A stretch of DNA of 13,929 bases from an uncultured Bacteroides sp. (GTDB taxonomy: Bacteria; Bacteroidota; Bacteroidia; Bacteroidales; Bacteroidaceae), in contig CAJKDC010000079.1 in NCBI GenBank assembly GCA_905198575.1, positions 1-13,929 on the forward strand, given 5' to 3'. Positions 6,496 to 13,879 of this stretch are shown here, in pieces. The position numbers and the translations under genes were made by a program. Under the pieces are notes generated by a model. It was not told the origin of the DNA. It did no database searches and was given only the letters and a program-made list of their open reading frames with translations. The first letter of the stretch is position 1. The number at the start of each line of letters is the position of its first letter.

Positions 6496-9400
6496 ATGAA
6501 AAAGCAACTGTTTTTAACCTTAGCCGTAGCAGGAATCACTGCCACGGCCATTGCGGAAGAAGCACGTCTTCTTCGCTTTCCGGCTACCAACAGCAAGGAC
6601 GTAGTTTTTGCCTACGGCGGCGATTTGTATAAAGTATCCCTGGAAGGAGGACAGGCACAGCGCCTCACCTCCCATATCGGTTACGAAATGTTTCCCCGTT
6701 TCTCACCCGACGGGCAGTCTGTTGCCTTTACTGCCCAGTACGACGGCAATACCGAAGTCTATCTGATGCCAGCTGAGGGAGGACAGCCCGTGCGTCTGAC
6801 CTACACGGCTACCAACAGTCGTGATGACCTTGGCGACCGCATGGGGCCAAACAATGTGACGATGGCGTGGACACCCGATGGCAAACAGATATTGTATCGC
6901 AACCGCATCAGTGACGGCTTCGACGGACGCTTGTGGGCTGTATCCAAAGATGGCGGAATGCCCGAGGCACTGCCTTTGCCTGAAGGCGGATTCTGCTGTT
7001 ATTCTCCGGATGGAAAGAAACTGGCCTACAACCGTGTCTTTCGCGAGTTCCGTACCTGGAAATACTATCGGGGAGGTATGGCCGATGATATCTGGATATA
7101 CGATGCCGCACAAAAGAAAGTAGAGAATATCACGAATAATGTGGCACAAGACATTATCCCGATGTGGATAGGCGAGGAAATCTTCTTTATTTCGGACCGT
7201 GACAAGACGATGAACATTTTTGTGTACAACACCCGTACCCGCCAGACAGAGAAAGTAACCCACTATACCGATTACGACGTAAAATTCCCCAGCACCGACG
7301 GTAAGACTATCGTATACGAACAGGGCGGCTATCTGTTCCGTCTTGACCCTAAAACACGTCAGTCGCAAAAAATCCCTGTAACACTGGGAGCGGAAAACCT
7401 CTATGCACGCAGCGAACAGAAACACGTAGCTTCGAATCTGACGGCTGCCGACATTGCTCCCGACGGCAAACGTCTGGTCGTTACGGCCCGTGGAGAAGTT
7501 TTTGATGTACCCGCCAGTAAGGGAGTAACCCGTAACCTGACCCGCACACCGGGTGCCAACGAACGCGAAGCCAGCTGGAGTCCGGATGGCAAGTGGATAG
7601 CCTATATTTCCGACCGCACCGGTGAAACCGAAGTCTGGTTGCAGGCAGTCGGAGGCGGAAGTCCTGTCCAGCTGACGGAAGGAAACGATACCTATATTCG
7701 CTCTATTCGGTGGAGTCCCGACAGCAAAACCGTACTTTATACCGACCGCAAAAACCGTGTCGTACTGGCAGATGTGGCATCCCGCAAAAAACGCATTCTG
7801 CTGCAGAATCCTGAGTCGGAATTTTTCGGTGTGCAGTTCTCGCCCGACAGCAAATGGATAACCTATACCAAACCGGCTTCCAACGAAATGAATGTCGTGT
7901 ATGTATGCCGCTTGTCGGATGGCAAAGAATTTCCGGTGACCGAGAAATGGTATAACTCATCATCCCCAGCCTTCAGTACCGACGGAAGTTATCTTATCTT
8001 CTCGTCCGACCGCGACTTTAACCCCATTTACGGCCGTCTGGAATGGAATCACGTGTATACCCGTATGGGCGGTATCTACATGGCCATGCTGAAGAAAAAC
8101 ACTCCGTCCCCCTTCTTGCCGGCAGACGACGTTACAGGTCAGAAAACAGATGAGGCTGCCGCTGCATCAGAAGAACCCACATTCACTATTGATACCGAGG
8201 ACATCTGGGCCCGCATCGTGAAACTGCCGCTCAGTGCATCCTATTATTCCAATTTCTATTCCGACGGAAAGACCGTATGGTACTACGGCAATGGCGGTAC
8301 CCATGCCTACAATTTGCAGAAACAGGAAGATGCCACCGTGGCTGCCGGTGCCTATATGCGTGTAAGTGCCGATAAAAAAGCCTTGTTCCTGAAAGGAAGT
8401 AAACTCTATGTCACCGACTTGTCGGGCAGCACCGTTACCCTTTCGAATGAAGTTGCGCTGGAGGATATGGTCGCTCCGGTAGACTATCAGGCCGAATGGG
8501 CACAAATCTTCGACGAAGCATGGCGGGCATTCCGCGACGGCTTCTATGTGGCCAACATGCATGGAGTAGACTGGAAGGCCATAAAAGAGAAATATGCCGT
8601 TCTGCTGCCTTATGTGAAGACCCGTCTGGACCTGAACTACGTAATCGGTGAGATGATAGGTGAGCTGGCCTGCGGTCATGCCTACGTAAATCCCGGCGAA
8701 TATGCCAAGCCGGAACGTGTGTCCATGGGATTGCTGGGTGCCGAGCTGAGCCGTGACAGCAAGACCGGCTTCTATCGCATCGAGAAAATCATCAAGGGAG
8801 CACCCTACAGCGAAAAACTGCGTTCGCCGCTGGATGAGCCGGGCATGAACGTGCGCGAAGGCGACTATATCACTGCCATCGACGGCGTATCTACAGCTAC
8901 CGTTGCCAATATCTATCAGCTACTGGCCGGTAAAGCCGAAGTGCTTACGGAACTCTCTGTAAACACTCATCCGTCGGCCGAAGGGGCGCGTAAGGTTGTA
9001 GTGCTGCCAACCGACAACGAGTATCCGCTCTATCACTACAATTGGGTGCAGAATAACATCCGTAAGGTAGAAAAAGCAACCAATGGTCGCGTAGGTTATA
9101 TCTACATCCCCGATATGGGTCCCGATGGTCTGAATGAGTTTGCCCGTTATTTCTATCCACAGCTCGACAAGGAAGCTCTGATTATAGACGACCGTGCCAA
9201 CGGTGGCGGCAATGTCTCACCGATGATTATCGAACGCCTGTTGCGCAAGCCTTACCGTCTCACCATGTCGCGTACTTCCACACGTGTGGGAACCATCCCC
9301 GATGCAACCCAGTACGGTCCGAAAGTGCTGCTCATCAACAAATATTCGGCTTCCGACGGCGACCTCTTCCCCTGGAGTTTCAAGGCCAACCAGTTGGGTA

Positions 9401-9708
9401 CGGTAATCGGTACCCGTACGTGGGGCGGTATAGTGGGCATCAGCGGCTCGCTGCCTTATATGGACGGAACCGATATCCGTGTGCCGTTCTTCACCAACTA
9501 CGATGTCAAGACGGGTAACTGGATAGTCGAAAATCATGGGGTAGACCCGGACATTCTGATTGACAACGACCCGATAAAGGAACAGCAAGGAGAAGACCAG
9601 CAGCTGAACAAGGCCATCGAAGTAGCTCTACAGCAACTGGAAGACCGCAAGCCGCTTCCTAAAGTGCCTGCTCCGCGTACATTCAAGGACTTGGGACTGG
9701 AGGAATAA
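6496..9708 (+). CDS. Secreted tricorn-type S41 serine peptidase with beta-propeller and PDZ domains
   Basis: The 1070-residue product starts with a signal peptide (MKKQLFLTLAVAGITATAIA, probable cut before EEAR), so it is exported, unlike the cytosolic archaeal tricorn protease. Two beta-propeller regions follow, with PD40-type SPDG-like repeats at about 70, 126, 170, 362, 407, 449 and 494. After an Ala/Glu-rich linker (545-562) come a helical domain (about 665-735), a PDZ domain (about 742-825) and an S41 catalytic domain (about 860-1025). Catalytic residues assigned by motif are H728 in ACGHAYV, S953 in SASDGDLFPW and E1012 in VENHGVDPDI, matching the tricorn His/Ser/Glu set. D954 follows the nucleophile as in tricorn. 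The residue before the His is Gly; as I recall, tricorn has Ser there. The likely role is trimming of peptides in the periplasm or at the cell surface. The gene stands alone between two terminators. Confidence 0.93.
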   Translation: MKKQLFLTLAVAGITATAIAEEARLLRFPATNSKDVVFAYGGDLYKVSLEGGQAQRLTSHIGYEMFPRFSPDGQSVAFTAQYDGNTEVYLMPAEGGQPVRLTYTATNSRDDLGDRMGPNNVTMAWTPDGKQILYRNRISDGFDGRLWAVSKDGGMPEALPLPEGGFCCYSPDGKKLAYNRVFREFRTWKYYRGGMADDIWIYDAAQKKVENITNNVAQDIIPMWIGEEIFFISDRDKTMNIFVYNTRTRQTEKVTHYTDYDVKFPSTDGKTIVYEQGGYLFRLDPKTRQSQKIPVTLGAENLYARSEQKHVASNLTAADIAPDGKRLVVTARGEVFDVPASKGVTRNLTRTPGANEREASWSPDGKWIAYISDRTGETEVWLQAVGGGSPVQLTEGNDTYIRSIRWSPDSKTVLYTDRKNRVVLADVASRKKRILLQNPESEFFGVQFSPDSKWITYTKPASNEMNVVYVCRLSDGKEFPVTEKWYNSSSPAFSTDGSYLIFSSDRDFNPIYGRLEWNHVYTRMGGIYMAMLKKNTPSPFLPADDVTGQKTDEAAAASEEPTFTIDTEDIWARIVKLPLSASYYSNFYSDGKTVWYYGNGGTHAYNLQKQEDATVAAGAYMRVSADKKALFLKGSKLYVTDLSGSTVTLSNEVALEDMVAPVDYQAEWAQIFDEAWRAFRDGFYVANMHGVDWKAIKEKYAVLLPYVKTRLDLNYVIGEMIGELACGHAYVNPGEYAKPERVSMGLLGAELSRDSKTGFYRIEKIIKGAPYSEKLRSPLDEPGMNVREGDYITAIDGVSTATVANIYQLLAGKAEVLTELSVNTHPSAEGARKVVVLPTDNEYPLYHYNWVQNNIRKVEKATNGRVGYIYIPDMGPDGLNEFARYFYPQLDKEALIIDDRANGGGNVSPMIIERLLRKPYRLTMSRTSTRVGTIPDATQYGPKVLLINKYSASDGDLFPWSFKANQLGTVIGTRTWGGIVGISGSLPYMDGTDIRVPFFTNYDVKTGNWIVENHGVDPDILIDNDPIKEQQGEDQQLNKAIEVALQQLEDRKPLPKVPAPRTFKDLGLEE

Positions 9709-9730
9709 TATTCCTTCCTGCATAATACTG

Positions 9731-9778
9731 ATACCGTCTGCTTTCGGCTGGATTTCCAGAGGCAGGCGGTATTTTTTT
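9731..9778 (+). terminator. Rho-independent terminator of the protease gene
   Basis: ATACCGTCTGC (9731-9741) pairs with GCAGGCGGTAT (9762-9772) as an 11-bp stem with one G-U pair. The loop contains a further CTGG/CCAG hairpin (9748-9751 and 9756-9759), and seven T follow at 9772-9778. It begins 22 bases after the protease stop codon. Confidence 0.92.
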
Positions 9779-9956
9779 GTCAGTAGCCGATTGGTTTATC
9801 ATTGTTAAGAGGAAATTCTGTGATTGCTGTGCGGAAAGTTGGGCTTTGTAGAGATGCATGCTGGTCATAGAAGAGAGGAACAGACTGGTTAAGGATAAAA
9901 TGTATGGAAATGAAAAAACACGTCCATGCTTTACCCTGTGATTTAGGAAAAAAGAT

Positions 9957-9964
9957 TATATTTG
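9957..9964 (+). promoter_or_regulatory. Possible -7 element ahead of the Rpn remnant
   Basis: TATATTTG fits TAnnTTTG exactly and lies 27 bases before the ATG at 9992. No TTTG is present at the right distance upstream; the nearest candidate is TTTA at 9930-9933, 23 bases away. The rest of 9779-9991 shows no coding signal, only a short sequence that recurs at the end of the remnant. Confidence 0.3.
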
Positions 9965-9991
9965 CATATTAACACCTAACGAAATTTTAAT

Positions 9992-10490
9992 ATGAATATC
10001 AAGGACTGGGGAGCCTACAGACACCGTGATAACCGACAGGGAGAGCGGTAAGGTAGTAAATCCGCATTTCAGACAGATTTATTTGCAGTTTCCTTATTTT
10101 ACAAAGGAAATCGGGAAGTGCGAAACATTATATGACAAACTTATTTATACACTTAAGAATATGCAACACTGGAACAGAATGCCCGATGCTCTGAAAGAGC
10201 AGGTTTTCGACCGGCTGGAAGAACTTGCTGCCGTGGCTAATCTTTCGGAGGAGAACCGTATCGCATACGATAAGGCACTTGACCGCTATCGTGTAAGTCG
10301 TATTGTGGAGGAAGATGCACGCGAGGCCGGATGGAAAAAAGGACTTGAAGAGGGTCGCGCTGAAGGACGGGCTGAGGCTCATGCTGAAACGACAAGAGCC
10401 ATTGCCCGTAATATGAAAGGACTAGGTATACCGATGGAGCAGATTATAAAGGTTACCGGACTGTCTGAACATGAAATTTCAGCTTTGTAG
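9992..10490 (+). pseudogene. Remnant of an Rpn-family PD-(D/E)XK nuclease/putative transposase
   Basis: From about 10026 (a GTG in the longest open frame) to the TAG at 10488-10490 the sequence encodes about 154 residues. They resemble only the C-terminal part of Rpn-family proteins (recombination-promoting nucleases, once annotated as putative transposases). Typical parts are FRQIYLQFPYFTKE, the YDKLIYTLKNM segment, LSEENRIAYDKALDRYR, Gly-Arg-Ala-Glu repeats near 108-118, and an end reading MKGLGIPMEQIIKVTGLSEH. The catalytic N-terminal domain, usually about 150 residues, is missing. The only nearby ATG (9992) opens a different frame that stops at 10049-10051 after 19 codons, so the intact start has been lost by deletion and possibly a frameshift. 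It should lack nuclease activity. A short protein from the GTG cannot be excluded. Such genes are multicopy in Bacteroidales, and decayed copies are common. Confidence 0.72.
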
Positions 10491-10513
10491 AGAAGTTTTT
10501 GAAGGAATTCTTA

Positions 10514-10569
10514 ATAAACAAGCAGGATTCAGTGGTAAGCATGCTTATCCCTGAATCCTGCTTGTTTAT
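10514..10569. terminator. Long palindrome, probable bidirectional terminator
   Basis: A perfect 19-bp inverted repeat runs from ATAAACAAGCAGGATTCAG (10514-10532) to its complement at 10551-10569. The 18-base centre contains a second palindrome, TAAGCATGCTTA (10536-10547). It lies between the Rpn remnant (plus strand, ending 10490) and the HMA gene (minus strand, ending 10585), which converge. The outer part of the stem is AT-rich (ATAAACAA and TTGTTTAT), so the 3' arm can serve as a U-rich tail in either direction. There is no separate long T run. Confidence 0.7.
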
Positions 10570-10584
10570 AGTGTAAGGTATTGC

Positions 10585-10890
10585 TTATTTTTTCTTTTCC
10601 AAAGCTTTGTCGCTGATAACTTTAGCTTCGTAATCGAACTTTTCAAAACCCTGTTTCAGCTTTTCTACCGAAGTTTTTTCGGCATCGTAAGTAATGGTTA
10701 CGGTACGTTTCTTTACATCTGTTTCCACTTCTTTCAGTCCTTTTTCGAAAGAGATGTTTTTCTTTACTTTCTTTTCGCAGTTGGGACACTCCATCTGCAT
10801 CACTTTGAATACGACTGTACGAAGTTCCTTGGCAGCCAGATCGGTTGTGGCCAATACTGCCACAGCAAATAAGAATAAGAATTTTTTCAT
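10585..10890 (-). CDS. Exported heavy-metal-associated (HMA) domain protein
   Basis: This 101-residue protein has a signal peptide (MKKFLFLFAVAVLATTDLAA) followed by a single HMA ferredoxin-like fold. The metal site is QMECPNC with Cys35 and Cys38 and the usual Met two residues before the first Cys (MxCxxC). The pattern of strands and helices, with VTITYDAEKTSVEKLKQGFEKF, fits the family. The tail ends in a Lys-rich stretch. HMA domains bind soft metal ions, most often Cu(I), also Zn(II), Cd(II) or Hg(II). Export suggests a periplasmic metal carrier or sequestering protein rather than a cytosolic chaperone. It is the last gene of the three-gene operon, 71 bases after the TonB receptor gene, and the palindrome at 10514-10569 ends the unit. 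No Shine-Dalgarno site is evident. The metal specificity is not readable from sequence. Confidence 0.9.
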   Translation of the reverse strand: MKKFLFLFAVAVLATTDLAAKELRTVVFKVMQMECPNCEKKVKKNISFEKGLKEVETDVKKRTVTITYDAEKTSVEKLKQGFEKFDYEAKVISDKALEKKK

Positions 10891-10961
10891 GGTTCGTTTG
10901 TTTTATTTGTTAGCAAATCAGTTTGTTCATAATAAAAAACAGAATGACAGTGGTGTTCCGG

Positions 10962-13199
10962 TTATTCGCGTGCCAGGTTAAAGCGTACACCGATATAACC
11001 TTTTGCCCCGTGCATGGGTCCCCAAATCATCGAAGCGTCGAAGGTTTCTCCCCAAGGATTGTCGGCACCTACAATGGCATTTTTCTGCTTGAAGTTGGTC
11101 AGGTTTTCGCCTCCGATATAGACAGACCAGCGGCGGAAGTAGCGTGTAATCTGCAGACTGAGCTGCTCGAAACCTTTGTAGCGGGCATTCCATGATGCGC
11201 TTCCGTCCTCCAGTGTATAAGGAGTCGGCATACGTCCGCCGCCGTTCAGTTGCAGCGTGCCGTCGAACTGCCATTTGCCGAGCGGAGTCTTGTAAGAGGC
11301 TGTAATCAGTCCTTTGTACTTGCCGGTCAGTGCCTTTTCATACAGGATACCTCCGATTTCGTGCTTGACGTTTGTCATACGCCAGGCAGCCGTCAGATTG
11401 AAACCTTCGAAGAAAGGATAGGTAGCTTCAACCTGGAAAACGTGCGAGTAAGATTTTCCGTCCAGGTTGGTGAAAGCAACCGTGTGTGCATCCGATTCCA
11501 TGTCCACTACCAACTGGTTTACGAAGTCGGTGTAATAGTATTCTGCATTCAGGTTCAGTGTCTTTCCGAATACCGGCAGGTAGGTAGCAACGCTAAGACC
11601 GTAGTTCCAGGCTTCTTCCTGCTTTAAATCGGGAGTTATCACCACCTTGCGGCTGCTGGCCAGCAGATAGTTGTTTTCGGCCAGAATGTGGTTGGTGCGG
11701 TATCCTTTCCCGGCAGAAGCACGGACGTTGATGTATTCGTTGGGAGCATAGCGCACGTTGGCACGGGGTGTGACAAAGTAGCCGTACAGACTGCTGTAGT
11801 CGCCGCGGATGCCGGCCATCAGCGTCAGCTTATCATTGGGGGTATATGTGTATTGTGCATAAGCACCGCTCACGGTTTCTTTGTCGAGTTCGGGAGTAAG
11901 CGGAAGACTGGCATCGTTGGTCAGACGGTATTGCTGGTCGTAGCGGTCGTAGTTCAGGCTTAATCCGGCAGATAGTGCATGTTGGGGGGTAAACTCTGTT
12001 TCGAACAGCAGTGAAGCGTAGGCGTTCTGCTGGTCTACGTTGTAGAGTTTGCGGCCATATACTGCATCCATCTGATGAATCGTCCCCGAAGTAATCAGCG
12101 CCAGGTTGGTGTTATGCTCTTTGTCGAAGATGTATGCCTGCTTGATAAATGCCTCGTAGCGGTCAGTCTGCATATTGATACGGTACGGATCGGACAGTGT
12201 AGTGCCATGATGAGCTACCTGACCGCTGTTACGGTCTTCGTTCAGGAACTTGATACCGGCCTGAAAGATGTATTTGTCGCCCATGTAGGCCCAGCGATTG
12301 AACAGATTGTACTGTTTTACCTGCGGGATGTCGGCAAAACCATCGCCGTCACCATCGTGTGCTTTGGTTTCGTTCTCGTAGTGAGCCAGCAGCATGGTGC
12401 TCCATTTATCGGTGAGCTTCACCGATGCATCGGCATTGGCTTCGTAACGGTTGGTGGTGCTGGCAAAGAGGTTGGCAGATACCCAGTCGGCTTCTGCAGC
12501 CTGTGGCTTTTTGTATTCCAGATTGATTTGTCCGGTCAGTGCTTCGTAGCCGTTTTTCACCGATGACGTACCTTTGCTAACCTGGATGCTGCTCATCCAG
12601 GGCCCGGGTACATAACCCAGTCCATAAGGAGCAGAAGCTCCGCGGAAATTAGGGATATTCTCTGTCAGCATCTGTACGTATGTACCCGAAAGACCCAGCA
12701 GACGGATTTGTTTGGCGCCGGTAGCTGCATCAGAATAGTTGACATCCACCGAAGGGTTGGTCACAAAACTTTCTCCCAGGTTGCAGCAGGCTGCCCGGCA
12801 AAGCTCGTCGGAAGAAATCAAATCGGCATTTGCCACACTGCTGCGCATTTTCTGCATACCCAGTTTTCGGCCTACTACATTTACCTCCTGCAGTTGGACA
12901 CCTTCGCTCAAGGTAATGTCAATGTATTCCTGTTCGGGGGAAATAGCAAGTGTATCACTTTCGAAACCGATGAAGCTTACCGCCAGTCGGTTAGCGCCGG
13001 CAGGCTTGTCGATGGTGAATTCGCCGTTTGCTGTGGTTGTAGTTCCGGCAGCAGTACCCACCCAGACAAGGTTGGCCCCTGGAATAGGTTCAGCATTGGC
13101 ATCGGTTACGGTTCCTGTAAGTGTTTTTTGTGCAAATATTGCACTGCTAATCAGTATAAGTATTAAAGAGAAGAATATTTTTTTCATAAATTCATTCAT
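10962..13199 (-). CDS. TonB-dependent outer membrane receptor with a Cys cluster in the plug, probable metal uptake
   Basis: This 745-residue protein is an outer membrane TonB-dependent transporter. It has a signal peptide (MKKIFFSLILILISSAIFA, cut before QKTL), then a carboxypeptidase-regulatory-like beta-sandwich (about 25-100). A TonB-box-like LQEVNVVG (103-110), a plug domain (about 115-230, with IRLLGLSGTYVQMLTENIP and SIQVSKGTSSVKNGYEALTG) and a barrel ending in GYIGVRFNLARE follow. The plug contains CRAACC, Cys at 134, 138 and 139, which is unusual in this family and could bind a metal or form a disulfide. An ATG at 13187 (Met5) gives a more standard signal peptide and may be the real start; 13199 is the first in-frame ATG. 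The neighbours, a Cys-rich exported protein upstream and an exported HMA protein downstream, suggest transport of a metal ion or metal complex. The substrate is an inference from context. Confidence 0.93.
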   Translation of the reverse strand: MNEFMKKIFFSLILILISSAIFAQKTLTGTVTDANAEPIPGANLVWVGTAAGTTTTANGEFTIDKPAGANRLAVSFIGFESDTLAISPEQEYIDITLSEGVQLQEVNVVGRKLGMQKMRSSVANADLISSDELCRAACCNLGESFVTNPSVDVNYSDAATGAKQIRLLGLSGTYVQMLTENIPNFRGASAPYGLGYVPGPWMSSIQVSKGTSSVKNGYEALTGQINLEYKKPQAAEADWVSANLFASTTNRYEANADASVKLTDKWSTMLLAHYENETKAHDGDGDGFADIPQVKQYNLFNRWAYMGDKYIFQAGIKFLNEDRNSGQVAHHGTTLSDPYRINMQTDRYEAFIKQAYIFDKEHNTNLALITSGTIHQMDAVYGRKLYNVDQQNAYASLLFETEFTPQHALSAGLSLNYDRYDQQYRLTNDASLPLTPELDKETVSGAYAQYTYTPNDKLTLMAGIRGDYSSLYGYFVTPRANVRYAPNEYINVRASAGKGYRTNHILAENNYLLASSRKVVITPDLKQEEAWNYGLSVATYLPVFGKTLNLNAEYYYTDFVNQLVVDMESDAHTVAFTNLDGKSYSHVFQVEATYPFFEGFNLTAAWRMTNVKHEIGGILYEKALTGKYKGLITASYKTPLGKWQFDGTLQLNGGGRMPTPYTLEDGSASWNARYKGFEQLSLQITRYFRRWSVYIGGENLTNFKQKNAIVGADNPWGETFDASMIWGPMHGAKGYIGVRFNLARE

Positions 13200-13210
13200 T
13201 GTTGTTTAGA

Positions 13211-13297
13211 TATAGACAAAACAGTTCTGGCGTAAAACAGATGGTACTATTTTACGCTATAAGCAATCGGAAGCCGGCATGTGCCGACTTGTCTATA
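13211..13297 (-). promoter_or_regulatory. Structured gap ahead of the TonB receptor gene, possible RNA element
   Basis: TATAGACAA (13211-13219) and TTGTCTATA (13289-13297) are perfect 9-bp complements enclosing nearly the whole gap between the Cys-rich gene and the TonB receptor gene. Inside lie a hairpin GCGTAAAA/TTTTACGC (13230-13237 with 13250-13257, 8 bp) and CGGC/GCCG (13275-13278 with 13283-13286, loop of four). Outer stem plus two hairpins would make a three-way-junction fold ending 11 bases before the receptor ATG. No known riboswitch core was recognised. It may be a cis-regulatory leader, a processing or stability structure, or a protein-binding inverted repeat. Confidence 0.4.
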
Positions 13298-13738
13298 CTA
13301 AATAACAAGAATGGAGTGGAGGCAGAGCAAAGTGCGTCCGCCGGGTGCCGGAGGGGCGTTAGGAGCCAGACTGCAGGATAGCAGTTCGCTGACCGAGGGT
13401 TGCGGTACGGCAGTCTGCATGGGAAGTTCTACGGGAAGCTGTGCTACGACCGACAGGGCTTGTTGTGATAGCTGATGAAAAAAGTCGACCTGATAGGTGA
13501 TGTCCATGCAGGTGCATGCAGATTCCTGTTGCAGGTGACAGCATGAGCTGTTGTTTTCTGAAGCAGTTTTCTTGCAATGGCTGCAGTTTTCTTTTTCTGC
13601 CTCTTGCGCAGCAGATGCGATACAGTGTTTTTGCGAACAACAGGTGGAACAAATGTGCACGAAGGCAACCCCTGCTCCCAAGTACATGGTGACAAGAGCA
13701 AGAATAACGGCTGTCAGTATGTGTGCACATTTTTTCAT
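13298..13738 (-). CDS. Cysteine-rich exported protein resembling the HYC_CC_PP family
   Basis: This 146-residue protein has an N-terminal hydrophobic segment (residues 5-27), probably a signal peptide. The mature part is rich in Cys and His: 13 Cys in all, at 4, 30, 33, 34, 39, 52, 55, 66, 67, 75, 77, 122 and 139. The arrangement HIC (28-30), paired CC (33-34 and 66-67), CTCMDITYQVDFFHQL in the middle and NAPPAPGGR near the C-terminus fits, from memory, the small Bacteroidetes family named HYC_CC_PP after its motifs; here the first motif reads HIC. The function of that family is unknown. The clustered Cys/His suggests metal binding or redox chemistry in the periplasm. It is the first gene of the operon with the TonB receptor and HMA genes. 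The open frame starts one codon earlier with GTG (13741), but the ATG at 13738 is preferred. Confidence 0.75.
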   Translation of the reverse strand: MKKCAHILTAVILALVTMYLGAGVAFVHICSTCCSQKHCIASAAQEAEKENCSHCKKTASENNSSCCHLQQESACTCMDITYQVDFFHQLSQQALSVVAQLPVELPMQTAVPQPSVSELLSCSLAPNAPPAPGGRTLLCLHSILVI

Positions 13739-13746
13739 CACGGCTG

Positions 13747-13754
13747 CAAATCTA
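13747..13754 (-). promoter_or_regulatory. Possible -7 element of the metal-handling operon
   Basis: Read on the minus strand, TAGATTTG (13754-13747) fits TAnnTTTG exactly. It ends eight bases before the ATG at 13738, so the transcript would have almost no leader. No TTTG lies 19-21 bases upstream. The site is plausible but weakly supported. Confidence 0.35.
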
Positions 13755-13834
13755 GGGAAAAATTATGGGATGGGCTTTATGTGTTAACGTAAATTAGGAG
13801 GTTGCAGAGAGAAAAATAGTAGGTGGAATAAAAT

Positions 13835-13874
13835 AGAAAAGACTCTGAAAGAATAAATCTTCAGAGTCTTTTCT
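13835..13874 (-). terminator. Terminator of the tRNA-Lys gene
   Basis: AGAAAAGACTCTGAA (13835-13849) and its exact complement (13860-13874) form a 15-bp stem with a 10-base loop. Read on the minus strand, the stem ends in TTTTCT and is followed by ATTTTATT, a good U-rich tail. It lies five bases after the tRNA 3' end. Because the stem has A and T at its ends, it could also stop transcription from the other side. Confidence 0.85.
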
Positions 13875-13879
13875 TGAAG

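Noticed and set aside
6703..7425. A 240-codon minus-strand open frame inside the protease gene
   Set aside because: It is antisense to the beta-propeller region of the tricorn-like gene, whose frame and motifs are unambiguous. No family features are seen.
8167..8679. A 170-codon minus-strand open frame inside the protease gene
   Set aside because: It is antisense to a supported coding region and shows no domain, signal peptide or promoter.
13211..13297. Cobalamin riboswitch ahead of the TonB receptor gene
   Set aside because: The gap is too short (98 bases) and I see none of the conserved cobalamin-box sequence, so the structure is left unassigned.
13357..13741. Other long minus-strand and plus-strand open frames overlapping the Cys-rich gene
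   Set aside because: Only the frame starting at 13738 has a signal-peptide-like N-terminus, patterned Cys/His and a downstream partner operon. The alternatives are frame shadows.
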